From NCBI GenBank assembly GCA_027563935.2, contig CM050446.2:128046499-128110498 (forward strand): a stretch of 64,000 nt of DNA, given 5' to 3'. A program made the translations under genes and the position numbers. The DNA comes from Costus lasius. Lineage: Eukaryota; Streptophyta; Magnoliopsida; Zingiberales; Costaceae. Each line of letters starts with the position of its first letter. Position 1 is the stretch's first letter. Under the pieces are notes generated by a model, which saw only the letters and a list, made by a program, of their open reading frames with translations, ran no database searches and had not been told where the DNA came from. Below are positions 43,710-54,480 of the stretch, piece by piece.

Positions 43710-45371
43710 ATGGTTACAGCTGCAGAGCGCATCTCCCACTTGGAGACTGCGATAGGGAACTTCGATGGAGACGCTACGATCATGGAGCGTCTCGAGGCAC
43801 TTCGGTCGGCAGTCGAGTCCGTTGGGACCCGCCTGGATTCTGAGTTGGCACGTCTCTCCAGTGCCCTTGGTGGACTTGCATTGGAGGTGGCTGGTTTGAA
43901 GGGGCAGGCTGCTGCCCGTGCTTCTACTTCAGCCGCAGGCGCTGGGAGTTCCCAGCCGCAGACCACTAGAGTGCGTGTTCCCGAGCCCTCTACTTTCAGT
44001 GGGGTACGCAGTGCAAAGGAACTAGAGAATTTCCTTTGGGATATGGAGCAGTATTTCAGAACTGCTCAGGTGCCTGATTATGAGAGAGCGCAGTTGTGTT
44101 CGGCATATCTGACAGGTGACGCCAAGCTGTGGTGGCGTACCTTAGTGACCCCTCCGGGAGAAGAGGTGTCACGTGACATCTCATGGGATGAATTGAAAGC
44201 CGAACTGAAGAACCAGTTCCTGCCGACACACACTTCTAAGACTGCTAGAGACTCTTTACATAAGATCAGACACACGGGGAGAGTTCGTGAGTATGTTCGA
44301 GCTTACTCTGCCGCCATGCTCGAAATACCACGAATGGAAGAAGAGGATCGCTTGTACTTCTTCTTAGAGAGGATGCAGACATGGGCACAGTTGGAAGTTA
44401 GGAGACATAGCCCATTAACTCTCAAGGAGGCTATGGCCGTAGCTGATTCCTTAGTGGATTTGAGGGATAGGAAGCAATCTGCTCCTATCTCCTCTGGTCC
44501 ATCTAAGTCACGTTCCCCTCAGAGGAATAAGGGGAAGCGTCCAGCTCCAGGACCCAAGGGTGGGTATAAGAAGAAGCAAGGAAAAGGAGGAGCTACCTCT
44601 TCAGGAACCGGCCAGAAGAAAGCCACATCAGCCGGTTCTCCTCCTAGGGGCGCTCCCAAGCAGCAGCTCAAGTGTTTTCTTTGCCGAGGTCCTCATCGCA
44701 TGCGTGATTGTCCTCGGGGAGATACACTTGCAGCTATTGTTCAGCGGGAGGCTGCCCAATCTGAAGATCCTCTGATCACTGTGAATCCTTTGGTGATCAA
44801 CGCCATTGCTACTTCCACCACAATGAAGACCAAGTTGATGTACGTGGAGATGAGGGTGAACTCACATCGAGTTCATGCCATGATCGATAGTGGTGCATCT
44901 CATGTTTTTGTGGCTCATGGTATGGCGACGCGGCTAGGGCTGAGCATGTCCCCTGCTCAGGACCGCTTCAAGACGATCAACGCTGAGGAGCGGCAGATCG
45001 CAGGAATATCCTATGATGTTCCTCTTGTCTTCGGGGAGTGGAAGGGTAAGAACCATGTATGCGTGGTTCAGATGGACGATTATGATGTTATCGTCGGCTT
45101 GGAGTTGATACAGAAGATGAAGGCTGCTATAGTCCCTCATCTAAAGGGTGTCCAGGTGATGGATGAGAGATACCCTTGTTTTGTTCGTTGCCTACAGTTG
45201 GCTGGGTCGGATAAGTCAGTACGACCAGGGAAGGCTCAGAGTACATACATATCGGCTGCTACTCTTGAGACAGGCTTACGTCGGGGCGAGCGGACCTTTC
45301 TGGCTACATGGGTGACGGGCCCCTGTAGAAGGTCCAGACGACATACCAGCGGAAGTGAAGAATTTACTTGA
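43710..45371 (+). pseudogene. Chromovirus Gag and aspartic protease
   Basis: The open frame of 553 residues starts with an ATG about 250 bp after the left LTR. Residues about 100-260 form the retrotransposon gag (capsid-like) domain with LENFLWDMEQYF, YLTGDAKLWWRTL and TGRVREYVRAYSAAMLEI. A basic Lys/Pro/Ser linker follows, then a CX2CX3HX4C zinc knuckle (residues 322-334, CFLCRGPHRMRDC). The protease active site MIDSGASH has its Asp at residue 393. The frame loses homology near 45310, where the following pol continues in the +1 frame, so an indel lies between about 45300 and 45325. In related elements gag and pol form one frame, so this is probably a mutation rather than programmed frameshifting. 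Confidence 0.85.
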
Positions 45372-46791
45372 GGAGTTCCAGGATCTTCTTCCGCCTGAGC
45401 TACCTAAGGAGCTTCCTCCCAGACGTGCGATTGATCACCGCATTGAGTTGGTTCCTGGGGCAGCTCCTTCTTTCCTACCCCCATACCGCATGCCTCCTGC
45501 AGAGCTCGTAGAGCTGAGGAAGCAGTTGGATGAACTCTTGGCAGCTGGGTTCATCCAACCCTCCAAGTCTCCATTTGGTGCTCCTGTGCTGTTTCAAAAG
45601 AAAAAGGACGGTAGTCTTCGATTCTGTGTTGACTACCGTGCTTTAAATAAGATCACCATCAGGAACAGATACCCAATTCCACATATCCAGGACCTCATTG
45701 ACAGACTGGCGGGCGCTACTGTCTTCACCAAGCTTGATTTGAGATCAGGCTATTGGCAGGTCCGCATAGCTGAGGGAGATGAGGCGAAGACAGCCTGTGT
45801 CACCCGGTACGGCGCCTTCGAGTTCTTGGTGATGCCATTCGGCTTAACCAATGCGCCGGCTACCTTCTCCCACCTGATGAATAATGTTCTGACACAGTTG
45901 TTAGACGATTTTGTGGTCGTCTACCTTGATGATATCGTGGTGTACTCGGCCACGATGGAGGAGCATTTGCAGCATCTGAGATTGGTGTTTCAGAGACTGA
46001 GGGAACACCAGCTGTATGTGAAGAGGGAGAAATGCTCCTTTGCTGCTTCTGAGATCCAGTTTCTGGGCCATGTGGTAGGCCATGGCACTGTCCAGATGGA
46101 TCCTAAGAAGGTGCGTGCCATCGTCGAGTGGACCGCACCTACTTCCCCTACTGAGCTCCGATCTTTCCTGGGAGTGGCGAATTTCTACAGGAAATTTATC
46201 CAGGATTACTCCAAGATCGCAGCTCCACTTTCTGACCTCCTGAGGAAGGAGACTCCATGGCTATGGCAAGAACGGCATCAGACTGCGTTTGCAGAGTTGA
46301 AACGCAGGATCGCCAGTGAGCCGGTTCTTCGTATGCCGGACTTCAGTTGGCCCTTTGAGGTCCATACCGATGCCTCTGACAGAGCGATCGGCGGAGTGCT
46401 CTTACAGGAGGGGCACCTAGTGGCATTTGAGAGCCGGAAGTTAAGTCCGGTGGAGCAGCGTTACTCAGCTCACGAGAAGGAGATGGTCGCTGTGATCCAT
46501 TGCCTTCGAGTTTGGCGCATCTATCTTCTCGGTAGCGCTTTCGTAGTGAAGACGGATAATGTCGCCAACACATACTTCGCTACGCAGAAAAAGCTTTCAC
46601 CTAAACAAGCGAGATGGCAGGAGTTCCTCGCTGAATTTGACTTCACCTGGGAGCACAGACCGGGACGCTCCAATGTGGTTCCAGATGCTCTCAGCAGGAT
46701 GTGCACTGTGGTGCTTGCTTCTATATCGAGGATTGAGGGTGACCTCCTCGATCGCATTCGGCAAGCTGTTGCTCTCGACGCCAAATACTAG
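45320..46791 (+). pseudogene. Chromovirus reverse transcriptase and RNase H
   Basis: The frame continues gag-pol after the indel. Reverse transcriptase motifs are [44 protein letters not shown] and the catalytic YLDD (45922-45933), then [11 protein letters not shown]. RNase H follows with [37 protein letters not shown] and a final [15 protein letters not shown]. The frame ends at TAG (46789-46791), where related proteins continue. A second in-frame TGA lies at 46810-46812 before integrase. Both look like C-to-T changes of CAG and CGA codons. The enzymes would copy the element RNA into DNA, but the stops remove integrase from the polyprotein. Confidence 0.88.
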
Positions 46792-46812
46792 CAGCTGATC
46801 GCCGACGTGTGA

Positions 46813-48039
46813 GAAGGCAAGGTTCGTCGTTACTATCTTCAGGGCGACGACCTTTTGATGGCCGAGGGCGGTCGGCCACTTGTTCCGGCGACTAGCGGAC
46901 TTCGACGCGAGTTATTGCGAGAGCTTCACGACACGGCATGGAGTGGACATCCGGGACAGCGCAGGATGCTGATTCTATTATCCCGATCTTGTTATTGGCC
47001 CTCCATGCGAGCTGATGTCGATCATTATGTCCGCACCTGCTTGATCTGCCAGCAGGATAAAGTCGATAGGAGGCGCGAAGCTGGATTGTTACAGCCTCTT
47101 CCCATTCCGGAACGACCATGGACTTCAGTTTCCATGGATTTTATTACTGGGTTACCGAAGGTCGAAGGGAAGGCTTCTATCTTTGTTGTGGTGGACAGGT
47201 TCTCTAAGTACTCTGTGTTCATCGCAGCACCTGAGCCTTGTTCAGCCAAGGAGACGGCTGACCTATTCTTCAAGCATGTGGTGAAGCTTTTTGGGCTTCC
47301 TCTGGACATTGTTTCTGACAGAGATGCCAGGTTCACTGGTAACTTCTGGACGTCCTTGTTCAAGACTCTTGGTTCCGAGCTAAAGTTTTCTACAGCGAAC
47401 CATCCTCAGACCGATGGCCAGACAGAGAGGATAAATGCACTACTTGAAGAATACCTTCGCCACTTCGTGTCGGCAAGCCAGCGCAACTGGGTGTCTCTCC
47501 TCGACACGGCGCAGTTTGCCTACAACTTGCAGCAGTCTTCAGCGACCGGCAAGACACCATTTGAGTTGGTGTTAGGACGACAGCCTCTCACCCCCGCTGA
47601 TGTTGTGCAGCACACCGATGGTGAGTGCCCAACAGCCTATCGGGTTGCGAGAGATCATGCCGAGGTGCTCCAGGAGGCTCGTGATAGCTTAGAGCACGCT
47701 GCAAGAAGGATGCAGCATTATGCCAATCAGAGTAGACGCGATGAACAGTTCGAAGTTGGGGATCTTGTGCTTTTAAAGTTGACACCTCAGATGTGGAGAA
47801 AGATCTCAGCCAAGACTGCGTATCGCAGCCTTATTCAGAGATATGAGGGACCTTTCGAGGTCTTGAGACGGGTTGGTGCTGTAGCCTACAGGCTGAAACT
47901 TCCCGACAGATTAAAGCTTCATTCGACCTTTCATGTAAGCTTTTTGAAAAAGTTTCATACCGACGAGACCGACCCCAGTCGCTCTCAGGGGCGTCGGGCT
48001 CCTCCTAGTGTTCGGGCAGAGTTTGATAAAAAAAATTGA
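46813..48039 (+). pseudogene. Chromovirus integrase
   Basis: It is in the same frame as the reverse transcriptase, after two stops. The N-terminal HHCC zinc finger has H, six residues, H, 29 residues, then CLIC. The catalytic core shows DFITGLPK, VSDRDARF and NHPQTDGQTERINALLEEYL, giving the three acidic DDE residues. The GPY/F-like region appears as RYEGPFEVLRRVGAVAYRL followed by STFHVSFLKKF. The frame ends at a TGA (48037-48039) created after a run of eight A (48028-48035), where related elements read on into the chromodomain. One extra A in that run explains it. Confidence 0.88.
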
Positions 48040-48220
48040 AAAGATTTTGAATCACAAAACACTCGGACAGTATAGGAGGAACAGGCGGATGGAATTTCTT
48101 GTGCAGTGGGAAGGAACACCCATAGAAGAAGCTAAGTGGGAAAAAGCTTCTGATTTGTGACAGTTTGAGGAGGAGTTGAAGATCTACATGGACAGCCTGT
48201 CGTCGAGGGCGACAACGAAC
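48040..48220 (+). pseudogene. Chromodomain of the same chromovirus, frameshifted and with a stop
   Basis: In the shifted frame the DNA encodes RRNRRMEFLVQWEGTPIEEA and KWEKASDL, then a TGA (48158-48160) where the other chromodomain in this window has Trp, then QFEEELKIYMDSLSS. A G-to-A change in TGG explains the stop. The domain would bind chromatin and guide integration. Confidence 0.8.
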
Positions 48221-48235
48221 TTGGGTGGGGGAGTA
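48221..48235 (+). promoter_or_regulatory. Polypurine tract
   Basis: The sequence ttgggtgggggagta directly before the second LTR (TGTGATGC at 48236) fits the plus-strand primer site. The non-autonomous element has a very similar tract at 36084-36098. Confidence 0.75.
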
Positions 48236-49660
48236 TGTGATGCTCCCGGGATTTAGCACAAATCCCAAAGCACACCGAGATGGAGCGATGACGGGACCCC
48301 TCGTCATCAGCTGTGTTGGACGACTCGAGTGTGCAATTGTGTCACTGAGGCTGACACAAGTCCATAGGGCGAGGGTTGAGTCGAACCACGGAGTGTGGGT
48401 TCACACGTGGATGTGGGCTTCTGACTCGACCCATGGACCCCGGACCCTCTCGCACGAGCTTGCGAGCGTGTGCATCGAAGAGGGTCAACCGTGGGGCGAT
48501 TCTGAGGTCTAATCGACCCCGAACCAGCACTGAACCGTCCTTCCGGGCTGCGGTTCAGGCCGGTTCACGTATTCACGCACGCGAAAGGGGGAATTTCCCC
48601 TGTTTCCGTTCGCGTTGGATGCATTGCCGCCGGCGTTGATTCCGGCCAGCTGGAGGAGGCGCGCCGAAGATGGAAGGTGGCCGACGGTGCGTGACAGCTT
48701 TGGCGGCGAATTAGGGCGTGGAATCCACTTGGACGAGCCCAGGGTTGAGATTTAATCTCACCCCGGTGGACGCGAGATCTCCGGTGATTCGGCGGCGGAG
48801 ATCGACACTAGCGTGGCGGCGAGGGTGGTTTTCCATCCTCGTCGAGGGGAGGCTGCCTATCGAGCATTCTGAGAGCTCGGGCAGGTCTGGCGACGGCGAT
48901 TTTTGCGGATCTGAGAATAGAGCTTCGTATCTTACGTCGGCGACGAGGTTTCGGCCGTGGACTCGTCGGCGTGAAGCTTCCAGATCGATCACCGGTGCCC
49001 TGAGGTAAGGAGGGACTCATCCCCTCCGGCGCCGGCAGCCAGACGAGGGAGTGGGATCGGATTTTCCGATCCTCGGTTCCACGCGAGCAACGCGTCCATT
49101 GGGTCCAAATTCGTGTCGACGGCGGCTTCTCCGGCGACAATACTCCGGCAGCGACTTCGCCTAACGCCGGCGACCAGATCCCGACCCTCCGGCGTGACTC
49201 CGGTGGCTGGACGGTGACGGACGGAGGAGGATTCTCCTCCCTGTTTCAGCCGAAGGTTCGGCTCTGTTCGCACGCGAGCCGCGAGAAGGGAGAAGGGAGG
49301 AGAGAGAAGGTTCGTCTCCGACCGGACTTTCCGACGCAGCTTCTCGGAGGATCTCGGTGGGCTCGGCTCGTGGAGTGGTGGCACCCTACAAGGGTAAACC
49401 CTCCCCGGATCTATCGTGTGTAGTGGTAGTAGGACGGTTTCCTCGTGTGTAGTGGATACCTTACAATGTCTTGGACGTGTGTGCCGACACCCTTGAAGGT
49501 GTTCGCCACCGTCCCCTTGTGATTGATTGAGGCCGCGCCGGTGCCTATCTCGGCTGTGTAGAGAAAGGAGCGCGGGTTGAGGGAATTTCTGTGAGTGCAA
49601 AGTGTTTTGGAGAGTCTCCATCACTTTGACACAGTTGAGAGATTTGTATTCGTGTCCGAG
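48236..49660 (+). repeat. Second LTR of the chromovirus, 3'-truncated
   Basis: It aligns with the left LTR from TGTGATGCTC up to cgtgtccgag, then stops. It lacks about 30 bp near 49313 and about 115 bp near 49458 that the left LTR has, and shows scattered substitutions, so the two LTRs have had time to diverge. The last about 170 bp of the LTR are missing at the junction with the inverted LTR. Confidence 0.8.
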
Positions 49661-49674
49661 TGCAAAGTGCAAAG

Positions 49675-51323
49675 TCCTCACACCACGTGCGCGAAGGGTT
49701 CGGTATGAATACCGCCCCTCGGACACGAATACAAATCTCTCAACTGTGTCAAAGTGATGGAGACTCTCCAAAACACTTTGCACTCACAGAAATTCCCTCA
49801 ACCCGCGCTCCTTTCTCTACACAGCCGAGATAGGCACCGGCGCGGCCTCAATCAATCGCAAGGGGACGGTGGCGAACACCTTCAAGGGTGCCGGCACACA
49901 CGTCCAAGACTTTGCAGGCAAGCAAGGAGTACCTACAAATAAGCACAACCCGCACTACACATATGCGGGCGCAGATAACGCAAAGAACCGTCCGGACGAA
50001 AAGCCACACGAAGTCCGGACGGCGGTAAAGTCTCTATCCACTACACACGAGAAAACCGTCCTACTACCACTACACACGATAGATCCGGGGAGGGTTTACC
50101 CTTGTAGCGTGCCACCACTCCACGAGCCGAGCCCACCGAGATCCTCCGAGAAGCTGCGTCGGAAAGTCCGGTCGGAGACGAAGCGAGACGCGCGTACGAA
50201 CCCGCGCGACGGAACTTCCCTCCTCTTCCCGCTCGCGTCCACTCGCGTCCGAACAGGGCAGCTTCGGCCGGAACAGGGGAGGCACGTCCTCCTCCGTCCG
50301 TCACCGTCCGGCCACCGAATTCCCGCCGGAAGGTCGGAATCTGGTCGCCCGTGAACGGAGAAGCCGCCGCCGGAGTATTGTCGCCGGAGAAGCCGCCGTC
50401 GACACGAATTTCAACCCAATGGAAGCTGTGGCTGCGTGGAACCGGCGATCGGAAAATCCGATCGCACTCCCGCGTCTGGCTGCCGGCGCTGGAAGAGATG
50501 AACCCTTCCTTACCTCAGGGCACCGGTGAGTTGATCTGAGAGCCCTTGCCGACGAGTCCGTGGCCGGAGCCTCGTCGCCGACGAAGAAGAAGCAGACTCT
50601 GTTTTCAGATCTAGATCTCACCGAGAAATCGTCGTCGCCAGACCTTGCTCAAGCTCTGCGTTCGCTTCTTGCAACCTCCCCTCGACGAGGATGGTATTTC
50701 CATCCTCGTCGCCACGCAGCCGCGATCTCCGGCGGTGATTGGCCGGAGATCTCGCTTCCACCGGGGCGGATGGAAAATCCGCCCTAGGCTCGTCCACGTA
50801 GAGTCCCAGCCTTCAATCCACCGCCCACCTCGCCGCCACGCCAGCCCGCGTCGTCAGCCACCTTCCAAATCCGGCGAGCCTCCTCCAGCTGGCCGGAATC
50901 AACGGCGGACGGCGCCGCTTCCAGCGAAGACGAGGAACAGGGGAAATTTTCCCCTTTCCGCGTACGCGGGCACTGTAGCCCGGTCTGAACCGGCTGAACC
51001 GGTTCGGTTCAGCCTGGAAGGTGGTTCAGGTCCGGTTCGGGGTCGATTTGACCTCAAAATCGCCCCGCGGTTGACCCTTCTCGATGCGCACGCTCGCAAG
51101 CTCGTGCGAGGGGGTCTGGGGTCCATGGGTCGAGTCAGAAGCCCACATCCACGTGTGAACCCACACTCCGTGGTTTGACTCGACCCTTGCCCTATGGACT
51201 TGTGTCAGCCTCAGTGACACGATCGCACACCCGAGTCGTCCAACACGGCTGGTGACGAGGGGTCCCGCCATCGCTTCATCTCGGTGTGCTTTGGGATTTG
51301 TGCTAAATCCCGGGAGCATCACA
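49675..51323 (-). repeat. Inverted, diverged LTR
   Basis: Read on the minus strand from 51323 it begins TGTGATGCTCCCGGGATTTA and follows the other LTRs to gtgtgaggact. It differs from both far more than they differ from each other (for example gcccgcgtacgcggaaagg replaces the segment with cacgcacgcgaaaggg). So it is not a simple fold-back copy of its neighbour. With the second LTR it forms an inverted repeat of about 1.4 kb per arm with a 57-base unpaired centre (49661-49717). A short tgcaaagtgcaaag lies at the junction. Confidence 0.85.
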
Positions 51324-51547
51324 GTAGTCATGATTGTGATTGTCTCTATTTGAAAATTGCAGGAAGGCATAGAAGGTGTCACAGTCATGACTATGTTTGC
51401 CATGTGTGATTCATGCATCGAATTTGACTTGTTTTTGGCGATTTTTCAAGTAAGGAAGCCCCAAATATATAATAGGAGAGTCCTAAACCCTAATTTGGCG
51501 TAGTGAGACTATTGGTGAGTTTTTGAGGCAATTTATAGATGAGGAAG
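51324..51547. repeat. Right part of the split older LTR, first piece
   Basis: This continues the sequence left of 41701, with catgattgtgattg, ggtgtcacagtcatgac, then ccaaatatataatagg and cctaaaccctaatttgg, which look like a TATA region and leader of an LTR. It is interrupted by the hAT-like element at 51548. Confidence 0.4.
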
Positions 51548-52150
51548 TACGGCTTTTTACAAAAATCGAAAAATCGAACTGAATCGAAAAATTGATTGAA
51601 TCGAATCGAACGGGCGGTTAATCAAATGGATCGGTTCGGTTCACGATCGGTTTTTTGAGTATAATGGTTCGATTCGATTACGGTTCGGAGAAAAAATTTT
51701 GACCGGTTAACCGAACCGACCGATATATATATGTATATCTCAAAATTATATTTAGATTGTTTATCTAGTGCAATGGTTGAAGGTTGTTTTACGAGTTAGT
51801 AGGTCATGAGTTCGAAACTCATTCACTACAATTTAAAAATTAATTTTTAAAAATATTTAATTATTAAATAATAATATTTAATAGTCAAAGTTAATTTTTT
51901 AAAATAAAATTTAATAAATAAATTATAATCGGTTAACCGTGGTTAACCGAATCGGTTAACCGTGGTTAACCGAATCGGTTAACCGTGGTTAACCGAATCG
52001 GTTAACCATGGTTAACCGAATCGGTTAACTGTTTGACTGGTTAACCGGTCGAACGGTTCGGGAACGGTTCGTGGTTTTTTCCTTCCATTCGGTTCGGTTA
52101 ACCGGTTGACTATGGTCCACGATTCGATTAACCGACCATGAACAGCCCTA
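51548..52150. mobile_element. hAT-like non-autonomous element, 603 bp, target duplication TGAGGAAG
   Basis: A perfect 8-bp direct repeat TGAGGAAG (51540-51547 and 52151-52158) flanks the element. The ends are TACGGCTTTTTAC on the left and GAACAGCCCTA on the right, imperfect inverted repeats around TAGGGCTGTTC, typical of plant hAT MITEs. The inside is full of cggttaaccg and atcggttcggtt palindromes, including a 23-bp tandem array. No transposase is encoded. Confidence 0.8.
51927..52031. repeat. Tandem 23-bp palindrome-rich repeats, about 4.5 units
   Basis: Units aatcggttaaccgtggttaa plus ccg start at 51927, 51950, 51973 and 51996, with a partial fifth at 52019. Each carries two ggttaacc palindromes. 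The fourth unit has one change (ccatgg). Confidence 0.9.
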
Positions 52151-52999
52151 TGAGGAAGAGAGCATCAACGACTTAGGCAATCTTAATGATAAGCAGCGGC
52201 TTTTAAAGCAAATTGGGGGCAACGATCCTTCACGATTTTCACGAGGAGTCAGATGTTCTTTCTTCCTATACTTTTTTTTTTGTGCTTATTTGTCACCGTG
52301 AACACTTTTTGAGAGATTTTGGATTGTAAATGATGAATTTTATAGCCTAAACTTGTTTTTAGGATTAGAGCATAGCCCAGTGTATATTATATGATTTAAT
52401 ATTTTGATTTCTTTCTACTATTTGACTTCAATTATGGTCATTTATAATTTGTACATGGTATTTTGGTCAAATATCTATATGTTTTTGATATCTTGTGATG
52501 AATTATGACATTAGAATTACTGTAGTCAAACTTGTAGTTTAGATCATTAGTTCTAAACTACTCAAGGACGTTACATGATTTATCATACAACATATTATCT
52601 ATTTTGCATTGATAAGTCAAGAAAATAGAAGATCATTTCACATAGATATCAAATTATATTAGAGGGTATTTTGTACATAATGATAAATCCCCTAACTCAA
52701 TTGAATTTCATAATAGAAGGAATTAATTTGTGTTTTCATAAAAAAACCAACATTATGAAGCTCCAAATCCTGAATTTTTATAATATTGCTTCTCTTCGAT
52801 ATTGATTTTCACTGTCTAGAACTCCAACTAAATCACCCAATTCAGTCTCTCTAGCTAGTGAGATCATGATTGGTTGGTAATTAACGACTTATGTGGAATA
52901 ATATTTTTATTATTTCAATGAACTATGCCCTTTGGCTCCCATCAACTATGCATTTATCAAAATATTTAGCTAATGAATCCACTTGAGTGAATCTTTATT
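52151..52999. other. Tail of the older LTR, then AT-rich DNA without a gene
   Basis: Up to about 52390 the sequence (agcagcggcttttaaagc, cctaaacttgtttttagg) may belong to the split older LTR. Beyond that I see nothing recognisable. Confidence 0.3.
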
Positions 53000-53719
53000 T
53001 TTTTAAAAAACGGATGCAAATAGTCCTCTAAAATCATTGTAAAAGACATAATTTTTTTTCATTGAATAGAATTTGAACAGGTCAAGTTTATATTCAACAT
53101 TCTCCATAAAACTTGCCTTTTTCAAAATCCAAGCATGATCCACCTCTTGAAAATTAGAGAAATTAATAAGTTTTAAAGAGATATTAGTAACCTGATCATG
53201 AGGCCTTGCAAAATCTAAGTCAACTCCTTTGTAAAATATTCTTGAATGAAATGAAGTTTTGCTTACTTGGATCATGATTGATTCTTAGCCAAATTCTATG
53301 TCCATTTCTTCTCTTACTTCTTCCTCTACTAGTGCAACATCCACATCATTGACATAATCCTATAACTACCTATCTAGGAGTCAAATTTAAAGAACAATGG
53401 TTTCAACAAGAGACTGGAGCTGTGGGGCACTATGTACACTTAGGGATCCCGAGGTTTGTGCATTAGTGGTACCCTAAAGAATCTATTCTTTAATGGTACT
53501 ATATAACATACTTGAGTAGGTAGGAACAAAGTGATGCAAGGCTAGCTCATCCCTCTTACCTCTAAGATGGATGTTTGGAGCAAGATCAACACCATGACAA
53601 TGTTTGACAAAGAGAAAAAAACCCATCATTTCTCTTCTGGGTTGTTGGATATATATTTTATGTGTTGGATTTCGTTTCGATTAGGTTTGAGTATGAGGAT
53701 ACGATACCTGATTATATGA

Positions 53720-53754
<35 letters not shown>

Positions 53755-54480
53755 AGTTCATTGAGACTTTTCAAGAGCAAAGATTTTGAACTCTTTCACC
53801 TAGTGTTCAATTTTAGTTCCACGTTACTTGGTTAGGATAAAGAGAATAGATTTATAACAATTGAATGAACTCAAATCTATGAAGGCTTGTCAAAGGTATT
53901 TAACTGATTTAAGCCTTAACCTATATCCACCTTAAACTTAATGAAACAATAGAAATATTATTAGAACTAATCTGGCTTGATGTAGATTGCAGGATGACAA
54001 GAATACAATAGATTTCAGTATGAATTGATTCCCATCCGTAGCTTTTGTTTGAAAATAAGCACAATGAGATCGCAAATGATTAGACAATCTTGTATTTGAT
54101 CACAACAACAAATTTAAACTGCATCATTGCCGCACAGAATGAAGATTAAAGAGTCATTCAGCTACTATCCAAAATTAGCTCAATCGAACCATAAATGACC
54201 TATAGAAGATGCAAAAAAAAAAAAAATGTTAACCACATGCATATTAAGCTTTTGAAATTTCTTTTCAATGCACTTCTTTCATAGCCACAATATTGTCTTT
54301 CAATCTCTTATATTTTGTATATCAATAATTTGGCTTACAAGAGTTAAAATCTACATTGTATGTCATCATGTCAATTCTAAAAGCATTTTGACTAATAATA
54401 TAAGTAAATCATCAACATAAAATAACAATATAATAGTCATTACGAAGAAGTAGTGTGTGAGAATTTATATATATTCTATT
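53000..54480 (-). pseudogene. Degenerate Ty1/copia pol remnant
   Basis: On the minus strand, near 54420-54370, the DNA reads ILLFYVDDLLILL, the YVDD motif of copia reverse transcriptase. About 1.1 kb downstream on the same strand, TSFHSRIFYKGVDLDF and DQVTNISLK (within 53003-53275) resemble the end of copia RNase H. The spacing fits one element. Between them only scraps remain, with an (AT)n tract at 53720-53746. Confidence 0.5.
53720..53756. repeat. (AT)n(AC)n microsatellite
   Basis: A run of about 13 AT units is followed by acacacacac, inside the copia remnant. Confidence 0.85.

Larger units (their letters stand above)
41701..51323 (+). mobile_element. Composite Galadriel-type chromovirus ending in an inverted LTR, target duplication GTAGT
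   Basis: The order is LTR (+), internal domain with gag, protease, reverse transcriptase, RNase H, integrase and chromodomain (+), truncated LTR (+), then a diverged LTR in reverse orientation. The outer left end is TGTGATGCTC and the outer right end is its reverse complement (GAGCATCACA). They are flanked by GTAGT at 41696-41700 and 51324-51328. The gag (QFLPTHTSKTARDSLHKI, MEEEDRLYFFLERMQTWAQL), pol and chromodomain resemble the Galadriel clade of plant chromoviruses, which includes banana monkey. Frameshifts and at least three nonsense codons make it inactive. Confidence 0.85.

Noticed and set aside
45300..45371. Programmed +1 frameshift between gag-protease and reverse transcriptase
   Set aside because: Related elements have one continuous frame, homology shifts at a single point, and other indels and stops show general decay.
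48989..49783. A 264-aa minus-strand frame across the inverted LTR junction, and its relative at 42586-43251
   Set aside because: It runs through LTR sequence and the palindrome junction, and the Arg/Pro/Ser-rich product has no family features.
51927..52031. Regular short repeats resembling a CRISPR array
   Set aside because: The units are contiguous without unique spacers, lie in a hAT-like element of a plant genome and have no cas genes.
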